Origin: Tenrec ecaudatus
Taxonomy: Eukaryota; Chordata; Mammalia; Afrosoricida; Tenrecidae
DNA length: 64,000 nucleotides
Reading direction: 5' to 3'
Assembly: GCF_050624435.1 (NCBI RefSeq)
Contig: NC_134541.1
Coordinates: forward strand, 103,288,805 to 103,352,804
The position numbers and the translations under genes were made by a program. Below, piece by piece: positions 10,575 to 21,831 of the stretch (positions within the stretch are counted from its first letter, which is position 1; each line of letters opens with the position of its first letter). The notes below the pieces were generated by a model. That model had not been told where the DNA came from, made no database searches, and saw nothing but the letters and a program-made list of their open reading frames with translations.

Positions 10575-11010
10575 TGCTGGTGGTGGTGGGTGGTTGTTTT
10601 AAGTTTGTTTGTTACAGGGGTAAATGTATGTGTGTCTACATTTGCCATTTTATGTACCCATGGCTCAGTGACATTCATGTTCAACATGTCATGCCACCAT
10701 CACCACTGTTTGCTTGCAATTTTTTCCCACTCGCCTTAACTGAGCCTCAGTGTCCCTGCAGCCGTGACTACCCCCCCCCTTCCTCCTTCCCACTCACTCT
10801 GGTAGTTACTAATAAGCTTTAGGCTTGGTGCATTTGCTTATCCTGTATGTTTCTTATACATGGGATTTCAGGTATAGGGGATCATACAATATTTGTCTTT
10901 TGTGACTGCCTGGTTCCCCTGGGCATGGTGTTTTCGAGGTTCATCCAGAGGGAAACATAGATCAGGACTTCCTTTCTTCCTTCTGTGGGCCTCCTGGGAC
11001 ACAGTGAAGC
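10575..11010 (-). mobile_element. Old L1 (L1M-type) 3' region
   Basis: Reverse of the mammalian L1M tail: caccatcaccactgtttgct, ggggatcatacaatatttgt, ttttgtgactgcctggttcc, ttttcgaggttcatccagag. Strongly diverged. Confidence 0.65.
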
Positions 11011-11379
11011 AAATGAGCAATTGTGATGGTCTATTTGGAAATCAGAGCTTGGAATGTGAAAGAAAGAAAACATTCATGGAAGATAGAAGATGTTAAGTAA
11101 AGAACGTGGGCTCCTAAAATCTGAATTGACAGTACCTTCAGACATATATTTTATCTTCAAAAATAAATACATAAAGGTGCTGGCTCTTGCTGACGATAAA
11201 GACTAGAAACAACGTTCAAGCCAGAGTGTGATCTCTAAACATCATTTCCCACCAGGAGAAGCCAGGAGGAATGGCTGATTCCATGTCAGTGGGTGTGGAT
11301 TCCGTGGGAGTGGTCCGTGGCCATGGGTAGCAAAGAAGCAGAAAGAAAGTGAGCAAAGAAATCTATAAAGTAGCTACCC

Positions 11380-12240
11380 ATGTGCATAAGCAAATCTGGT
11401 GAAGATAGCTGATAGTGCCCAGCTATCAAAAGATATAGAGCCTGGGGTCTTAAAGGCTTGAAGGTGAATAAGTGGTCATCTAGCTCAGAAGCAACAAAGG
11501 CCACATGGAAGAAGCACACCAGCCTATGCGATCACGAGGTGACAAAGGGACCAGGTATAAGGCATCATGCAAATAAAGGGGAAAGTGCAGAGTGGAGACC
11601 CAAAGCCCATTTGTCGGCCACTGGAGATCCCCTCACAGAGGGGTTTAGGAGAGGAGATGGGTCAGTCAGGGTGCAAGGTAGTACTGATGAAGAACACAGC
11701 TTTCCCCCAGATCCTGGATGCTTCCTCCTGCCAACTACCAGGATCCAAATTCTACCTTGCAGGACTGGATAGGGAAGAGGTTGTACACTGGTGCATATGG
11801 GGGCTGGAGGTACAGGGAATCTAGGGTGGATGATACTTTCAGGACCAGGGGTGTGAGGGGAGATACGGGGAGAGTAGAGGGTGAGTGGGTTGGAAAGGGG
11901 GAACTGATTATAAGGATCCACATGTGACCTCCTCCCTGGGAGACGGACGGCAGAGAAGGGGGGGAAGGGAGACTCCGGATAGGGCAAGATATGACAAAAT
12001 AACAATCTATAAATTATCAAGGGCTCATGAGGGAGGGGGGAGCAGGGAGGGAAGGGGGAAAAAAGAGGACCTGACGCAAAGGGCTTAAGTGGAGAGCAAA
12101 TGCTTTGAAAATGATTAGGACAAAGAATGTATGGATGTGCTTTATAGAATTGATGTATGTATATGTATGGATTGTGATAAGAGTTGTATGAGCCCCTAAT
12201 AAAATGTAAATAAATAAATAGATAGGTAGATAAATTTTTT
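11380..12240 (+). mobile_element. Young L1 family, 5'-truncated 3' UTR (copy A)
   Basis: Carries gccatctagctcagaagcaa, the G-rich tract, and ends gagttgtatgagcccctaat plus aaaa and an A-rich tail. A 12-base direct repeat aagtagctaccc flanks it at 11368-11379 and 12241-12252, a target-site duplication. It has one copy of the internal 247-base unit and a single tail. The antisense strand is open for 243 codons, mostly because the plus strand is purine-rich. Confidence 0.85.
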
Positions 12241-12319
12241 AAGTAGCTACCCGTGAGTATAAGGGAAACCAAATGAGTGAGCAAGCAACAAGCCAACAGG
12301 AGACAGTGTTTTAAGAAGG

Positions 12320-12440
12320 AGGCTGCTCAAAAGGAGGGAAAACATGAAACAGAAGTTCAAACTCGCATGGAAACCAGACTTACTGGATCCAAACTAATAC
12401 CCAGAAGTAATCTTTAAACCTTGAGCCAAAACTATCTCAC
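12320..12440 (+). repeat. Unclassified dispersed repeat V, fragment
   Basis: atgaaacagaagttcaaact, tcgcatggaaaccagacttac-like text, and taatctttaaaccttgagcc match the copies at 13660 and 39840. Confidence 0.5.
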
Positions 12441-12544
12441 TGGGGCCCTCATTAAACTGAGTAATCAGTCCCTGCCACCAAGTCCATTCTGACTCACAAC
12501 TGCCCTACAACTTTGTCCAGCTAACAAAGACCACAGGCAGCAGT

Positions 12545-12962
12545 GAATGCTCAGAAAAATCTGAAGTTATCATAGGACCCGGCCATTCCACTCCTTTATT
12601 GCACCCCGAGATGCCTGAAAGCAAAGATGGAAGAGAGACGGGCATACCCAGGTCAGGGCAGCACTGTGCACAGTAGCCAAAAGTGGAGACAACCCAAAGA
12701 CCCACCAGCAGATCAACAGATAAAGAAAATGCGGTCTCTCCATGCAGTGGGATACTACACAGTCAGTAGGGGAGATGACGTCTTGCTGCCTGCTACCACA
12801 TGCATGGAGCTTGACAACATTATGCTGAGGGAAACAAGCTAGTCACAAAGGGGAAATTGTGTCTGCTCTCGCTTTATAAACAGAGTGACCAAAAACTGGG
12901 AACGTATAGAGACCGAAGTCTATTTGTGGTTACAGAGGGCAGAGGGGAAGAAGGAGGAAATT
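12545..12962 (+). mobile_element. Old L1, ORF2 end / 3' UTR
   Basis: Classic L1 order: ggcagcactgtgcacagtag, gtggagacaacccaaagacc, agtgggatactacacagtca, ggagcttgacaacattatgc, gaccgaagtctatttgtggt. Non-coding by decay. Confidence 0.8.
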
Positions 12963-13079
12963 AATCTTTTCCTTCTTATGCATTATTACTATTTTTCTCT
13001 GCATACTATTATATTGCTACCCTCGCCACCTTAGCACGGCTCTGTTTTCTGTTGGGTCTCCCAGCTGTGAAGCACAGGA

Positions 13080-13400
13080 GGAGTGGATTCATAATGATAT
13101 TTATGGATACTAGGTGATATAGAGAATATAGCAGGATGGGGTGAGATAGGGAGGGAAGGGGGATTTCTGGAGTAACTAATGAAGACAGGAGGGGATGGGG
13201 AGCACTAGAATGGATGTGATTGTATAAATCATCTTAAAGGTGATTTCACCATGGGAGAAGGGGAAAGCTCTAAAATCGATGTGGGGGTAATTATACAATT
13301 CTCTGTGATATGACTGAACTATTGAATTAGATGACGGGTAACATCCTTGCCAATAAAATGGGTGGAAAATTGTGTGACATTTTGACAGCGGTGACGAGAA
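13080..13400 (+). mobile_element. L1 3' UTR tail, older subtype
   Basis: Purine-rich gggatagggagggaaggggg-like run, then gtaattatacaattctctgt, gatatgactgaactattgaa and a ccaataaaat signal. Probably the continuation of the L1 at 12545. Confidence 0.6.
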
Positions 13401-13659
13401 AAGAGTCACTGCTGAGGCTGTCCATGAAAACCCTAAAACCTCGCAGGGTTTGGCTCCTTGCTTCAGCAGTGTAGGGTCATGGTTTCATATGGCATTCCAG
13501 TTCATTGGCCCTTCAGCATCTTTGAGCTTCTGTTCTGTCTCCTAGGTCATTGTGTTAGGCCCGGCTTTAAGCGCCTGCAGTCATCCAAGGCACACGTGGT
13601 CTCTGTCCACCAGGAGCAACCGATGGGAGGCAGGAACAGGAGGAAGAAGTGGGCGCCTC
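13401..13659. other. Unique sequence, nothing recognised
   Basis: No repeat or gene that I can name in this stretch. Confidence 0.4.
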
Positions 13660-14168
13660 CACAAATAACTGCTTCCTTTGCCAAGAGACCAGAAGAACTG
13701 GATGGTGCCAACCACCATGACTGAGCATTTTAATCCAAGATTCCATAGAAAAATGCTAATCAAAAGCCGGGAAGCGGAGGACAGAACGTCAAATTCTCAT
13801 GGAGTCTAAGCATGTGTGGAGCCATGGAGGCTGGGTGAAGCCCTGAGTTCATCTTTAAACCTTAAACCAAGAATATCCCCTGACATCTTCTTAACAGCCA
13901 AGCAATGGATGAGCTTCACTAATCGTTTTTTAAAAGTCGGCCTTTGACGCTCTTTTCCGAACAATGGATATGGATCAACTAACAACAGCGACTCCAGAGA
14001 TCCAACAGGAACCTTGGGGGTCAAGGTGCTGACGTCAGTACTGGAGGGAAACATCAAAAAGAAGCGTAAGAATGATTGTACAGCTGGAAGGATGCCATCC
14101 CTGTCGCTGACGTCTGCAGGTAGAAACTGTAGCATTGGTCTGGGCTTTGCAGCAAAATCGATGGAACT
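13660..14168 (+). repeat. Unclassified dispersed repeat V, longest copy
   Basis: Order: caaccaccatgactgagcat, gattccatagaaaaatgcta, ggagccatggaggctgggtg, catctttaaaccttaaacca, ccaacaggaaccttgggggt, gtagaaactgtagcattggt. The first half recurs at 39840-40070. It looks like an afrotherian retroelement 3' region; class not settled. Confidence 0.55.
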
Positions 14169-14875
14169 TAAAGGAATGCACGTTTGCTGCTTAGCATAAC
14201 ATCACGCTCTTAGGAAGAATTGTCTATGTGAGTGTACGCCAATGGCTTCATTGGAAGCACAAATGAGAGCTTTGAGGGGCAGAGACTCTAAATGAATGGT
14301 GGTGAAGCAATCCGGGTAGCTATGGTGACACAAAGCGAAGGAAGTAGCCGGTGCTAACAGGCTGCCCCTGAATGGATGCATGCTTGGTTGTGTGTACTGC
14401 CACCAAAAATGAATGTTTTTGGAAGGGGGGGTCAACTATGCTGAGTCCTGTGGGGATGAAAAGTAGACTAACAACTGAGTGGAGCGTGGAGTCTGGGAAG
14501 GTGGTGAAAAGAAGGGGTAAGGCAAAGGCAGGAGGACGTATGGTTCCTTTTCCATGAGGTAATCACCAAAAATGCCAGCCAACATTGAAAGATTATTCTA
14601 GAAATTTCTTCTGGCAAAATTGAAAAATAAAAATAAATAAATCAGTAATGTAGCCAAAGGATGTAGAACCAAACCAAATCCGTATGCTCACCTCTGATTT
14701 GGAAAAGCAAACTGAATCATACACGCCCTCATCAAAGGGCAGGCGACATTTGTGCATGTGGTGGTATTTAGACAGGAGCATGGAAGCAGCTCCCGTAACC
14801 CAGGTGAGGCAGTGAGTACCCCATCTCAGAAGGTGATCAAGTGAAGGAAGCCCATCATTCAAGGGTGCTATAGAG
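14169..14875. other. Unique sequence, nothing recognised
   Basis: No named repeat. An A-rich aaaataaaaataaataaatc stretch near 14624 could be an old retroelement tail. No supported exon. Confidence 0.4.
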
Positions 14876-15399
14876 TTGGTCCACCAACTATCTATCTGTC
14901 AGTGTGTGTGTCGTTTGTACTGTGGTGACTAGACTGTTTCTGTGACTCAGTAGGCTATGTCATCAGTATTTCAGACACCAGCTGAGACACCCATGGTGGA
15001 CAGGTTTCAGCAGAACTTCCAGACTAACACAGACTAGGAAGAAAGACTTGATAATCCACTTCCCAAAAAATCAACCAATAAAAACCTTATGGACCACAGC
15101 AAAATATTATCCAATTCGCTTGCTTTAGACACATCATCAGAAGGGACTAAACAATAGAGGAGAGCATGGTGTTTGCTGATGAAGATAAAAACTACAGCCC
15201 TTGTTGTGCATTACACCTCAACATAAGGAAAACATGTCCTCACAACTGGACCGATAAACAACACCAAGAGGAGCGGAGAAAGGATGGAGGCCGTCAAGGA
15301 TTTCATTTCACCTGGATCCACAGTCAGAGCTCATGGAAGCAGCAATCAAGACATCAAATGATTTTTTGCATTGGGGAAATCTGCTGCAAAGAACTTCTT
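14876..15399 (+). mobile_element. RTE/BovB-type LINE, internally deleted copy (piece 1)
   Basis: 5' part: acccatggtggacaggtttc, cagcagaacttccagactaa, tccacttcccaaaaaatcaa resembles the RTE 5' leader. It then jumps to the reverse-transcriptase end: cattacacctcaacataagg, tcctcacaactggaccgata, ggatttcatttcacctggat. Most of the ORF is missing. An L1 interrupts it at 15413. Confidence 0.7.
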
Positions 15400-15412
15400 G
15401 AAAGTGTTGAAG

Positions 15413-16555
15413 AACAAGCAAATGTGGTGAAGAAAGCTGATGGTGCCTGGCTATCAAAAAATATAGCGTCTGGGGTCTTAAAAGCTTGAGGGTAAACAAA
15501 CGGCCATCTAGCTCAGAAGCAACAAAGCCCACATGGAAGAACACACCAACCTGTGTGATCAAAAAGTGCCAAAGGGATCAGTTATCAGGAATCAAAGAAC
15601 AAAAAAATCATATCATTTGGGTGCACACCTCCATGATACGATCGCTGAGGGCAATAGGTGCATAAGCAAATGTGGCAAAGAAAGCTGATGGTGCCCGGCT
15701 ATCAAAAGAGATAGTGTCTGAGGTCTTAAAGGCTTGAAGATAAACAAGCAGCCATCTAGCTCAGAAGCAACAAAGCCCACATGGAAGCACACCACTTTGT
15801 GCGATCATGAGGTGTCGAAGGGATTGGGTATAAAGCATCATCAGAACAAAAAATCTTACCATAGTGAATGAAGGGGGAATGCAGAGTGGAGACCCAAAGC
15901 CCATTTGTCAGCCACTGGAGATCCCCTTGCAGAGGGGTTTGGGGAAGGAGACGAGCTAGTCAAGGTGCGATGTAGCAATGATAAAATATACAACTTTCCT
16001 CTAGTTCTTAAATGCTTCTTTCGCCCCTCCCCCCCCCAACTAACATGATCCGAATTCTATCTTGCAAATCTGGCTAGACCAGAGGATGTACACTGGTACA
16101 GAAAGGAACTGGAAACACAGGGAATCCAGGGCGGATAATACCTTCAGGACCAGTGGTGTGAGTGGCGATACTGGGAGGGTGGAGGGAGGGTGGATTGGAA
16201 GGGGGAACCGATTACAAAGATATACATGTGACCTCCTCCCTGGGGGACGGACAATAGAAAAGTGGGTGAAGGGAGATATCAGACAGGGTAGATATGACCA
16301 AACAATAATTATAAATTATCAAGGGTTCATGAGAAAGGGGGGAGCTGGGAGGGAGGGGGGAAAATGAACACCTGATGCCAAGGGCTTAAGTGGAGAGCAA
16401 ATGTTTTGAGAATGATGAGGGCAATGAATGTACAGATGTGCTTTACACAACTGATATATGTATGGATTGTGAAAAGAGTTGTATGAACCCCTAATAAAAC
16501 ATTTTTTTAAAAAGAGAGAGAAAATAAAGTACTAAAAAACAAACATTAAAAAAAA
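15413..16555 (+). mobile_element. Young L1 family 3' UTR inserted in RTE (copy B)
   Basis: Flanked by the 13-base direct repeat gaaagtgttgaag at 15400-15412 and 16556-16568. Two tandem ~248-base internal units begin at 15423 and 15671. Single tail ending gagttgtatgaacccctaat plus aaaac. Confidence 0.92.
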
Positions 16556-16702
16556 GAAAGTGTTGAAGAGTGAAAATGTCCATTTGAAGACTAGGGTACG
16601 CATGAGATCCAAGCCATAGGTTTTCAATCACTTCATATGCATGTGAACGCTGGACCATGAATAAGAAACACATCAGAAGCACTGATGCATTAGAATTATG
16701 AT
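16556..16702 (+). mobile_element. RTE/BovB-type LINE (piece 2)
   Basis: agtgttgaagagtgaaaatg picks up where 15412 stops, then caagccataggttttcaatc, tatgcatgtgaacgctggac, gatgcattagaattatgata. The C-terminal ORF region, frame broken. Confidence 0.88.
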
Positions 16703-16895
16703 ATTCACACACACAACTCGCTGCCATTGAGTCAATGCTGAGTCATAACACAATCCCTGTGGGTTTCTGAGACTGTAACTGCTTCCGGAAGTAGAAAGCC
16801 CAATCTTTCTACTGGAGCTGCTGGTGGTTTCAAACTGCTGACCAAGTGACTCACAGTGCAATGGGCAACCACCATGCCACCAGGATTCCTGTGGC
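16703..16895 (-). repeat. AfroSINE-type SINE inserted in RTE
   Basis: Reverse: gctgccattgagtcaatgct, ccctgtgggtttctgagact, ggtggtttcaaactgctgac, catgccaccaggattcc. The RTE text resumes right after it. Confidence 0.88.
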
Positions 16896-17125
16896 GTTGA
16901 TAAAGAATGTTGAAATAACCATGGAATGCCAGACAGACGAACACGCAAATCTGTCTCAGGAAGTGCCGCAGAAAGCCCCTTTAGAAGTGAGATGGCAAAC
17001 TTCACCGCCCGTGTTTGGACCTATCATCAGGAGGGATCTGTCCCTGAAGGACGCCATGCGTGGTGACGTGCAGGGTCCGTGAGGAAGAAGACTCTCAGAG
17101 GGATGGATGGGAGCAACAACAGCTT
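16896..17125 (+). mobile_element. RTE/BovB-type LINE (piece 3, 3' end)
   Basis: gataaagaatgttgaaataa, ccatggaatgccagacagac, tatcatcaggagggatctgt, ctgaaggacgccatgcgtgg. Continues the order from 16702. Confidence 0.85.
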
Positions 17126-18021
17126 CAAGCATGAAAACCACTGTGAGGATGATATGGGACTTTATTCTCTTGAACAGAGAAAAGCAATATAGCCCGACAA
17201 CAGGAGCTTAATAAATGTCCCAAGGCAAACTGTGGGATTTTCTCAATGGGCCTACGTCTCTTCCTGCTCTGACGGGCTCCATCTCCTCATCCCATGGTGT
17301 TGGCTTGGGCTAAGGGAGCCGCAATGCCCTTCCAGATACTCTCTCCATTGGCACTTCCTCCCTCCAGCTGCCAGAGTGTCTCTGCCTGATCGACTGCCAG
17401 GATTCGCTGGAGAACAACAGGCCCTCAGGAGCCTTTTAAGGATGCTTTCACCTGCACATCCAATCCCAGGTGGGCCTTCGGGCCCTGTGAGGGTGATAAG
17501 GATGCACAGCACACCTGTGCTGCTGTCCACAGAACCACAGAGACGCGGGAGGAATCAGCCAAACACTGTCCTTCAGCTCGTCGGCCCTGTTCCCTGGGAG
17601 CTCCGTCGCAGCAAAGGAAAGGGTGGCCGGGTGGGCCTGCCCTGTAGAACAATGGTCAGTGGATGCCTGGAGTGGGTGCACTCTTACCACCATCACCACT
17701 GACACCACCACTATCACCTCCACCACCCTCACCATCACCATCACCACCACCACCATTACGCTCAGCCTTGGGAAAAGCTGTAAGTAACAGCCCTGCTTCA
17801 AAGGAAGTATCTCTTTTACTCTCTCCAAGGCTTTCCATCCTGCAGAGATGGATCACGGTTCCAAAATGGAACTGTGTGGTTTATTTCTTTAAATACCCTC
17901 TCATGACACTGGGGATGGAGTTTGTCATGAGAGGAAAGCACACACATGTGAGCATGCACCAAAAAAGAAACCTTTGATTGGGATATTTTCTGCAGCATTT
18001 GGTGTCAAGTAAGAATCCTAA
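17126..18021. other. Unique sequence with a (CCA/TCA)n tract
   Basis: Nothing recognised apart from a CCA/TCA-rich low-complexity run at about 17685-17757. The 156-codon plus frame and 126-codon minus frame cross that run and are not supported as genes. Confidence 0.5.
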
Positions 18022-18245
18022 ACCCCATTGCCATGAATAGATTCTGACTCATGGAGACTGTGTGTGCACGCGTGCGCACATGTGTGACACTGTGCTTCCT
18101 AGGGTTTTCTTGGCTGTGATCTTATAGCAGTAGATCACCAGGCTTTTCTTCTGCAGCACAGCTGGATGGATTTGAACCTTCCCAGGAGGATTCAGATGTA
18201 CAACCTCTCAGTTAGCAGCTGAGCATCTGGACGGCCTGCACCACC
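18022..18245 (-). repeat. AfroSINE-type SINE, second subtype
   Basis: ccattgccatgaatagattc, ctgactcatggagactgtgt, then the tttcttggctgtgatcttat middle with gatcaccaggcttttcttct, and gttagcagctgagcatctgg. The middle resembles the RTE 5' leader. Confidence 0.7.
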
Positions 18246-18267
18246 CAAAGATGGTGAGGTCTTTCTT

Positions 18268-19025
18268 CGTTGTTGCTAGGTGCTGTCGGTCCTGACCCAA
18301 CGCTGCTCTGTGTATGACAGAGGGAGAGACTGCCGCCCCCGCTGCGCCATCCTCACAATTGTTGCTATGTTTGAGATCACCGTTGCAGCCACCGTGTTGA
18401 TCCAACTAGTCGAGGGTCCCTCCCTTTTAGCAAGCATGATGCTCTACTCCAGGGGCTGGTCTCTCTTGGCAGGTTGTCCAAAGTACGGGAGACCAACTCT
18501 TTCCATCCTGGCCTCTAAGGAGCATCTTGGCTGTACTTCTTCCAAGGCAGAGTTGTTTGTTCTTTCAGCCGTCCATGGTCCTTTCAATATTCTTCACCAG
18601 CACCACAATTCAAGCACATCAATTCTTCCTCAGTCTTCCTTGTTCAATGTCCAACTTTCACGTGCACATGAGGCAACTGAAAACACCATGGCTTGGGTCA
18701 GATGCAACTTAGTGCTCACGGTAACCTCCCTGCTCTTCAACACTCTAAAGAGTGTACCCAACGCAATGCACAGTTTGAGTCTTGACAGCTGCTTCCATGA
18801 GCATTGACTGTGGATCCACGCCAGACAAAGTCCCTACTTGCTTCCATCTCTTCTCCTTGTATCACGAGGATCCCTATCAGTGCAGCTCTGAGGATTTCCA
18901 TTCTCTTTACACTGAACTGTGATCCAGACTGAAGGCTGCAGTCCTGGATCTTCTTCAGCAAATGCTTCAAGTCCTCATCACTCTCGGAGAGCAAGGTGGC
19001 GGCGTCCGCATTTCAAAGCTTGCTA
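18268..19025 (-). mobile_element. RTE/BovB-type LINE, 3' third
   Basis: Blocks in order: ggtgctgtcggtcctgaccc, tttagcaagcatgatgctct, ctaaggagcatcttggctgt, catgaggcaactgaaaacac, gcttccatgagcattgactg, tttacactgaactgtgatcc. Holds the decayed ORF piece at 18737-18994. Confidence 0.9.
18737..18994 (-). pseudogene. RTE reverse-transcriptase fragment
   Basis: An 85-codon open piece reading LSESDEDLKHLLKKIQDCSL then GSTVNAHGSSCQD, the segment just after the RT catalytic motif in RTE LINEs. It starts downstream of the catalytic aspartates, so it cannot encode an active enzyme. Frame is lost on both sides. Confidence 0.8.
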
Positions 19026-19424
19026 ATAAGCCTTCCTTCTCTTGTCCTGGGGTCGCATGATGCACCCTCTACTCACAGCTCTGGTTTAGCACTACAGTCT
19101 CTTAGGAAGACGCCACTTTTTTTGTGCTGTTGTTTTGGGGTGGGGGGTCTTCCTTTTTGCGAGCAAGTGGCCTTCAGACGCACATGGAAGTGGCCAATAT
19201 GACTGACAGCAACATTTCAGCTCCCCATTGTTGTCTCTCCCACACACCTGCCAGGAAAACATGCTGGCACCTGCTGGTGTGTCGGCCAAGGAGCATTTCA
19301 CTTCACTCAGGAGCCGCCCAGAACTTGAAAGCTGGGAGTCATGACCCGAGCCTTCCGATGGTGCCCAACAGCTCAAGAGGCCTGTGGTTGCCTGGCGGGG
19401 GGCTTTAAGCCACCTACCCACTGT

Positions 19425-19485
19425 GCCACCTTGGGCAGCCACGTGACCTCCTGTGCCTCAGCTTTCCCATCTCAACAATGGGGTG
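19425..19485 (+). repeat. MIR SINE core fragment
   Basis: accttgggcagccacgtgac and tgtgcctcagctttcccatc, then caacaatgggg, the MIR core. Confidence 0.65.
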
Positions 19486-19528
19486 ACTCTGGCAGCTCAC
19501 CCACTGTGCTGGAAAGAAACACTTTAGG

Positions 19529-20415
19529 GCGATCACGAGGTGCCAAAGGGACCAGGTATAAGGCATCATGCAAAAAAAAAAGAATGTGTGTGTGTGTGTG
19601 TGTGTGTGTGTATACCACATTGAATGAAGGGGGAAGTGCAGAGTGGAGACCCAAGGCCCAAGTGTCAGCCACTGGAGATCCCCTCATAGAGGGGTTTAGG
19701 AGAGGAGATGGGTCAGTCAGGGTGCAAGGTAGTACCGACGAAGAGCACAGCTTTCCCCCAGATCCTGGATGCTTCCTCCCCCCAACTACCATGATCCGAA
19801 TTCTACCTTGCACGGCTGGATAGGGCAGAGATTGTACACTGGTACATATGAGGGCTGGAGGCACAGGGAATCCAGGGTGGATGATAACTTCAGGACCAAG
19901 GTTGTGAGGGGCGATCCTGGGAGAGTGGAGGGTGAGTGGGTTGGAAAGGGGGAACTGATTACAGGGATCCACATGTGACCTCCTCCCTGGGAGAGGGATG
20001 GCAGAGAAGGGGGGGAAGGGAGACTCCGGATAGAGCAAGATATGACAAAATAACGATGTATAAATTACAAAGGGCACATGAGGGAGGGGGGAGCGGGGAG
20101 GGAGGGGAAAAAAAGAGGACCTGATGCAAAGAGCTTAAGTAGAGAGCAAATGCTTTGAGAATGATTGGGGCAGGGAATGTATGGATGTGCTTTATACGAT
20201 TGATGTATGTATATGTATGGATTGTGATAAGAGTTGTATGAGTCCCTAATAAAATGTAAAAAAAAGAAAAGGGAAAAAGAAAAAAAAAAGAAAGAAAGAA
20301 AAGAAAATGATTAGGGCAAAGAATGTACAGATGTGCTTTATACAATTGATGTATGTATATGTATGGACTGTGATAAGAGTTGTATGAGCCCCTAATAAAA
20401 CGTTTAAAAAAAAAG
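19529..20415 (+). mobile_element. Young L1 family 3' UTR, doubled tail (copy C)
   Basis: Starts gatcacgaggtgccaaaggg and holds a (GT)n run at 19585-19612. It ends in two successive tails, each with its own aataaa signal, about 20157-20262 and 20305-20404. Flanking 15-base repeat aagaaacactttagg (19514-19528) and aagaagcactttagg (20416-20430), one change. Confidence 0.9.
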
Positions 20416-20430
20416 AAGAAGCACTTTAGG

Positions 20431-20764
20431 AGCCCAGAGAGGGCCAAGTACTAAGCTTCCCTCTTCCTGCAGAAAGTCAGCATCTGAGCAGCCAAGGAGC
20501 CCAAGCGTTTTGCTTGTTTTCCATTTTTATTGCAATTGCTGATTTCACTGGGCTTGTTCCTGACATCATTTTTCGTCTTCTCTGCTATGGACATGCTTTC
20601 CTTCACTCTTGTCCTCCCCCGCCCACCCCCACCTCTCCTGCGTTCCCTAGTAGAGATTCGTTTCCTTTTTTAATTTTCTTTTCTTTCTGCTATTGGTTTA
20701 GAAGCTATGCGTTCAAATCCTGTTATGCTCCTGGTCCCCTTTATTTGATTGCTTATGCCTGGCT
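20431..20764. other. Unique T-rich sequence
   Basis: No repeat or exon that I can name; T-rich around 20500-20700. Confidence 0.4.
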
Positions 20765-20975
20765 TCAAACAGAGGCGCCCTTGTGGCTAGTGGCTTCCAC
20801 ATGGGGCTACTCATCACAAAGTCAGCAGTTCTGATCCACCAGTTTCTCTGAGGAAGAAACACGAGGCTTTGCACTCCCATACAGAACTACAGTCTTGGAA
20901 ACCCAAGGAGCAGTCCTACCCTGTCCTGTAGGGTCGCCATGAGTAGGAACAGACTCGATGGCAGTGACAAACAAA
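20765..20975 (+). repeat. AfroSINE-type SINE
   Basis: cgcccttgtggctagtggct head, cacaaagtcagcagttctga, tacagtcttggaaacccaag, ctgtcctgtagggtcgccat, agactcgatggcagtgacaa. Full length. Confidence 0.88.
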
Positions 20976-21274
20976 CAGAACAGGGTGGATTCTATTCTAT
21001 CCTATGGTTAGGGAGGCTAAAGCTCTGAATTCAAGGCCTCAGCTAAAAAGGAAGCTTTTCTCTCTGCATGGCTCTGAGACAATGCCCCAGCCATCAGGCT
21101 TCCCTGGACGTAGGAGGTTCTCAGCTCAGGGACCACACGTTCAAACTTCACGTTCTGCTCCCAGCTCCTCTTGCTTAGTGATAGTCCTTCTTACCAGTTG
21201 CCTTTGCATTGTTAACATGTACTCTTATCCTGTTTGCCTACGAAAAAATAATACTTCTTTTAAAAAAAGGAAAA

Positions 21275-21472
21275 ACCACTGCCATCCAGTCAATTCCGAC
21301 TCATGGCCACCCTACAGGGCAGGGGAGAAGTGCTCCTGTGGCTTTCTGTGTCTGTGACTCTCTATGGTAATAGAAAGCCTCATCTTTCTCCCATGGAGCG
21401 ATGGGCGGTTTTGAACTGCTGACCTTGCAGTTAGCAGCCCAACACATAACCACTAAACCACGAGGGATCCTC
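21275..21472 (-). repeat. AfroSINE-type SINE
   Basis: ccactgccatccagtcaatt, tagaaagcctcatctttctc, ttttgaactgctgaccttgc, cataaccactaaaccacgag. Full length. Confidence 0.9.
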
Positions 21473-21831
21473 AAAATATTTAGAAGAGGTCAATTCCGCC
21501 CCTTATGGCATTATCTACTGCTGAATGCCATTTCGTGTTTATACTGTCCCCAATAACAGTGCCTGACAGAGGCAATGCTGCCCCAGATTTGCATCCTGTG
21601 TACCAAGTTAGGTCCCGCTGTTTTCTGTGGACACCATCCAAACTACCACCAACTCGGCGCTTAACTTCTCAAGAGTAAACTATTTCCTGCTTTGAATTTT
21701 TCATTGAAACCATATGCTTTCTGTAATGGAAGATAATATGCATAAAATTGTGGGGAGGGGGGGAGATTTAGGCAATGTGGATTTTGATATAGTTCATGGG
21801 ACACATAAAGAAAGCTTTAAAAGTCCCGAAG
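21473..21831. other. Unique sequence, nothing recognised
   Basis: AT-rich toward the end. No supported repeat or coding signal. Confidence 0.4.

Noticed and set aside
11565..12296. 243-codon minus-strand open frame
   Set aside because: It is antisense to an L1 3' UTR and recurs in other copies; pyrimidine-rich composition explains the lack of stops.
17232..17702. 156-codon plus-strand open frame
   Set aside because: No domain; ends in a CCA/TCA tract giving poly-His.
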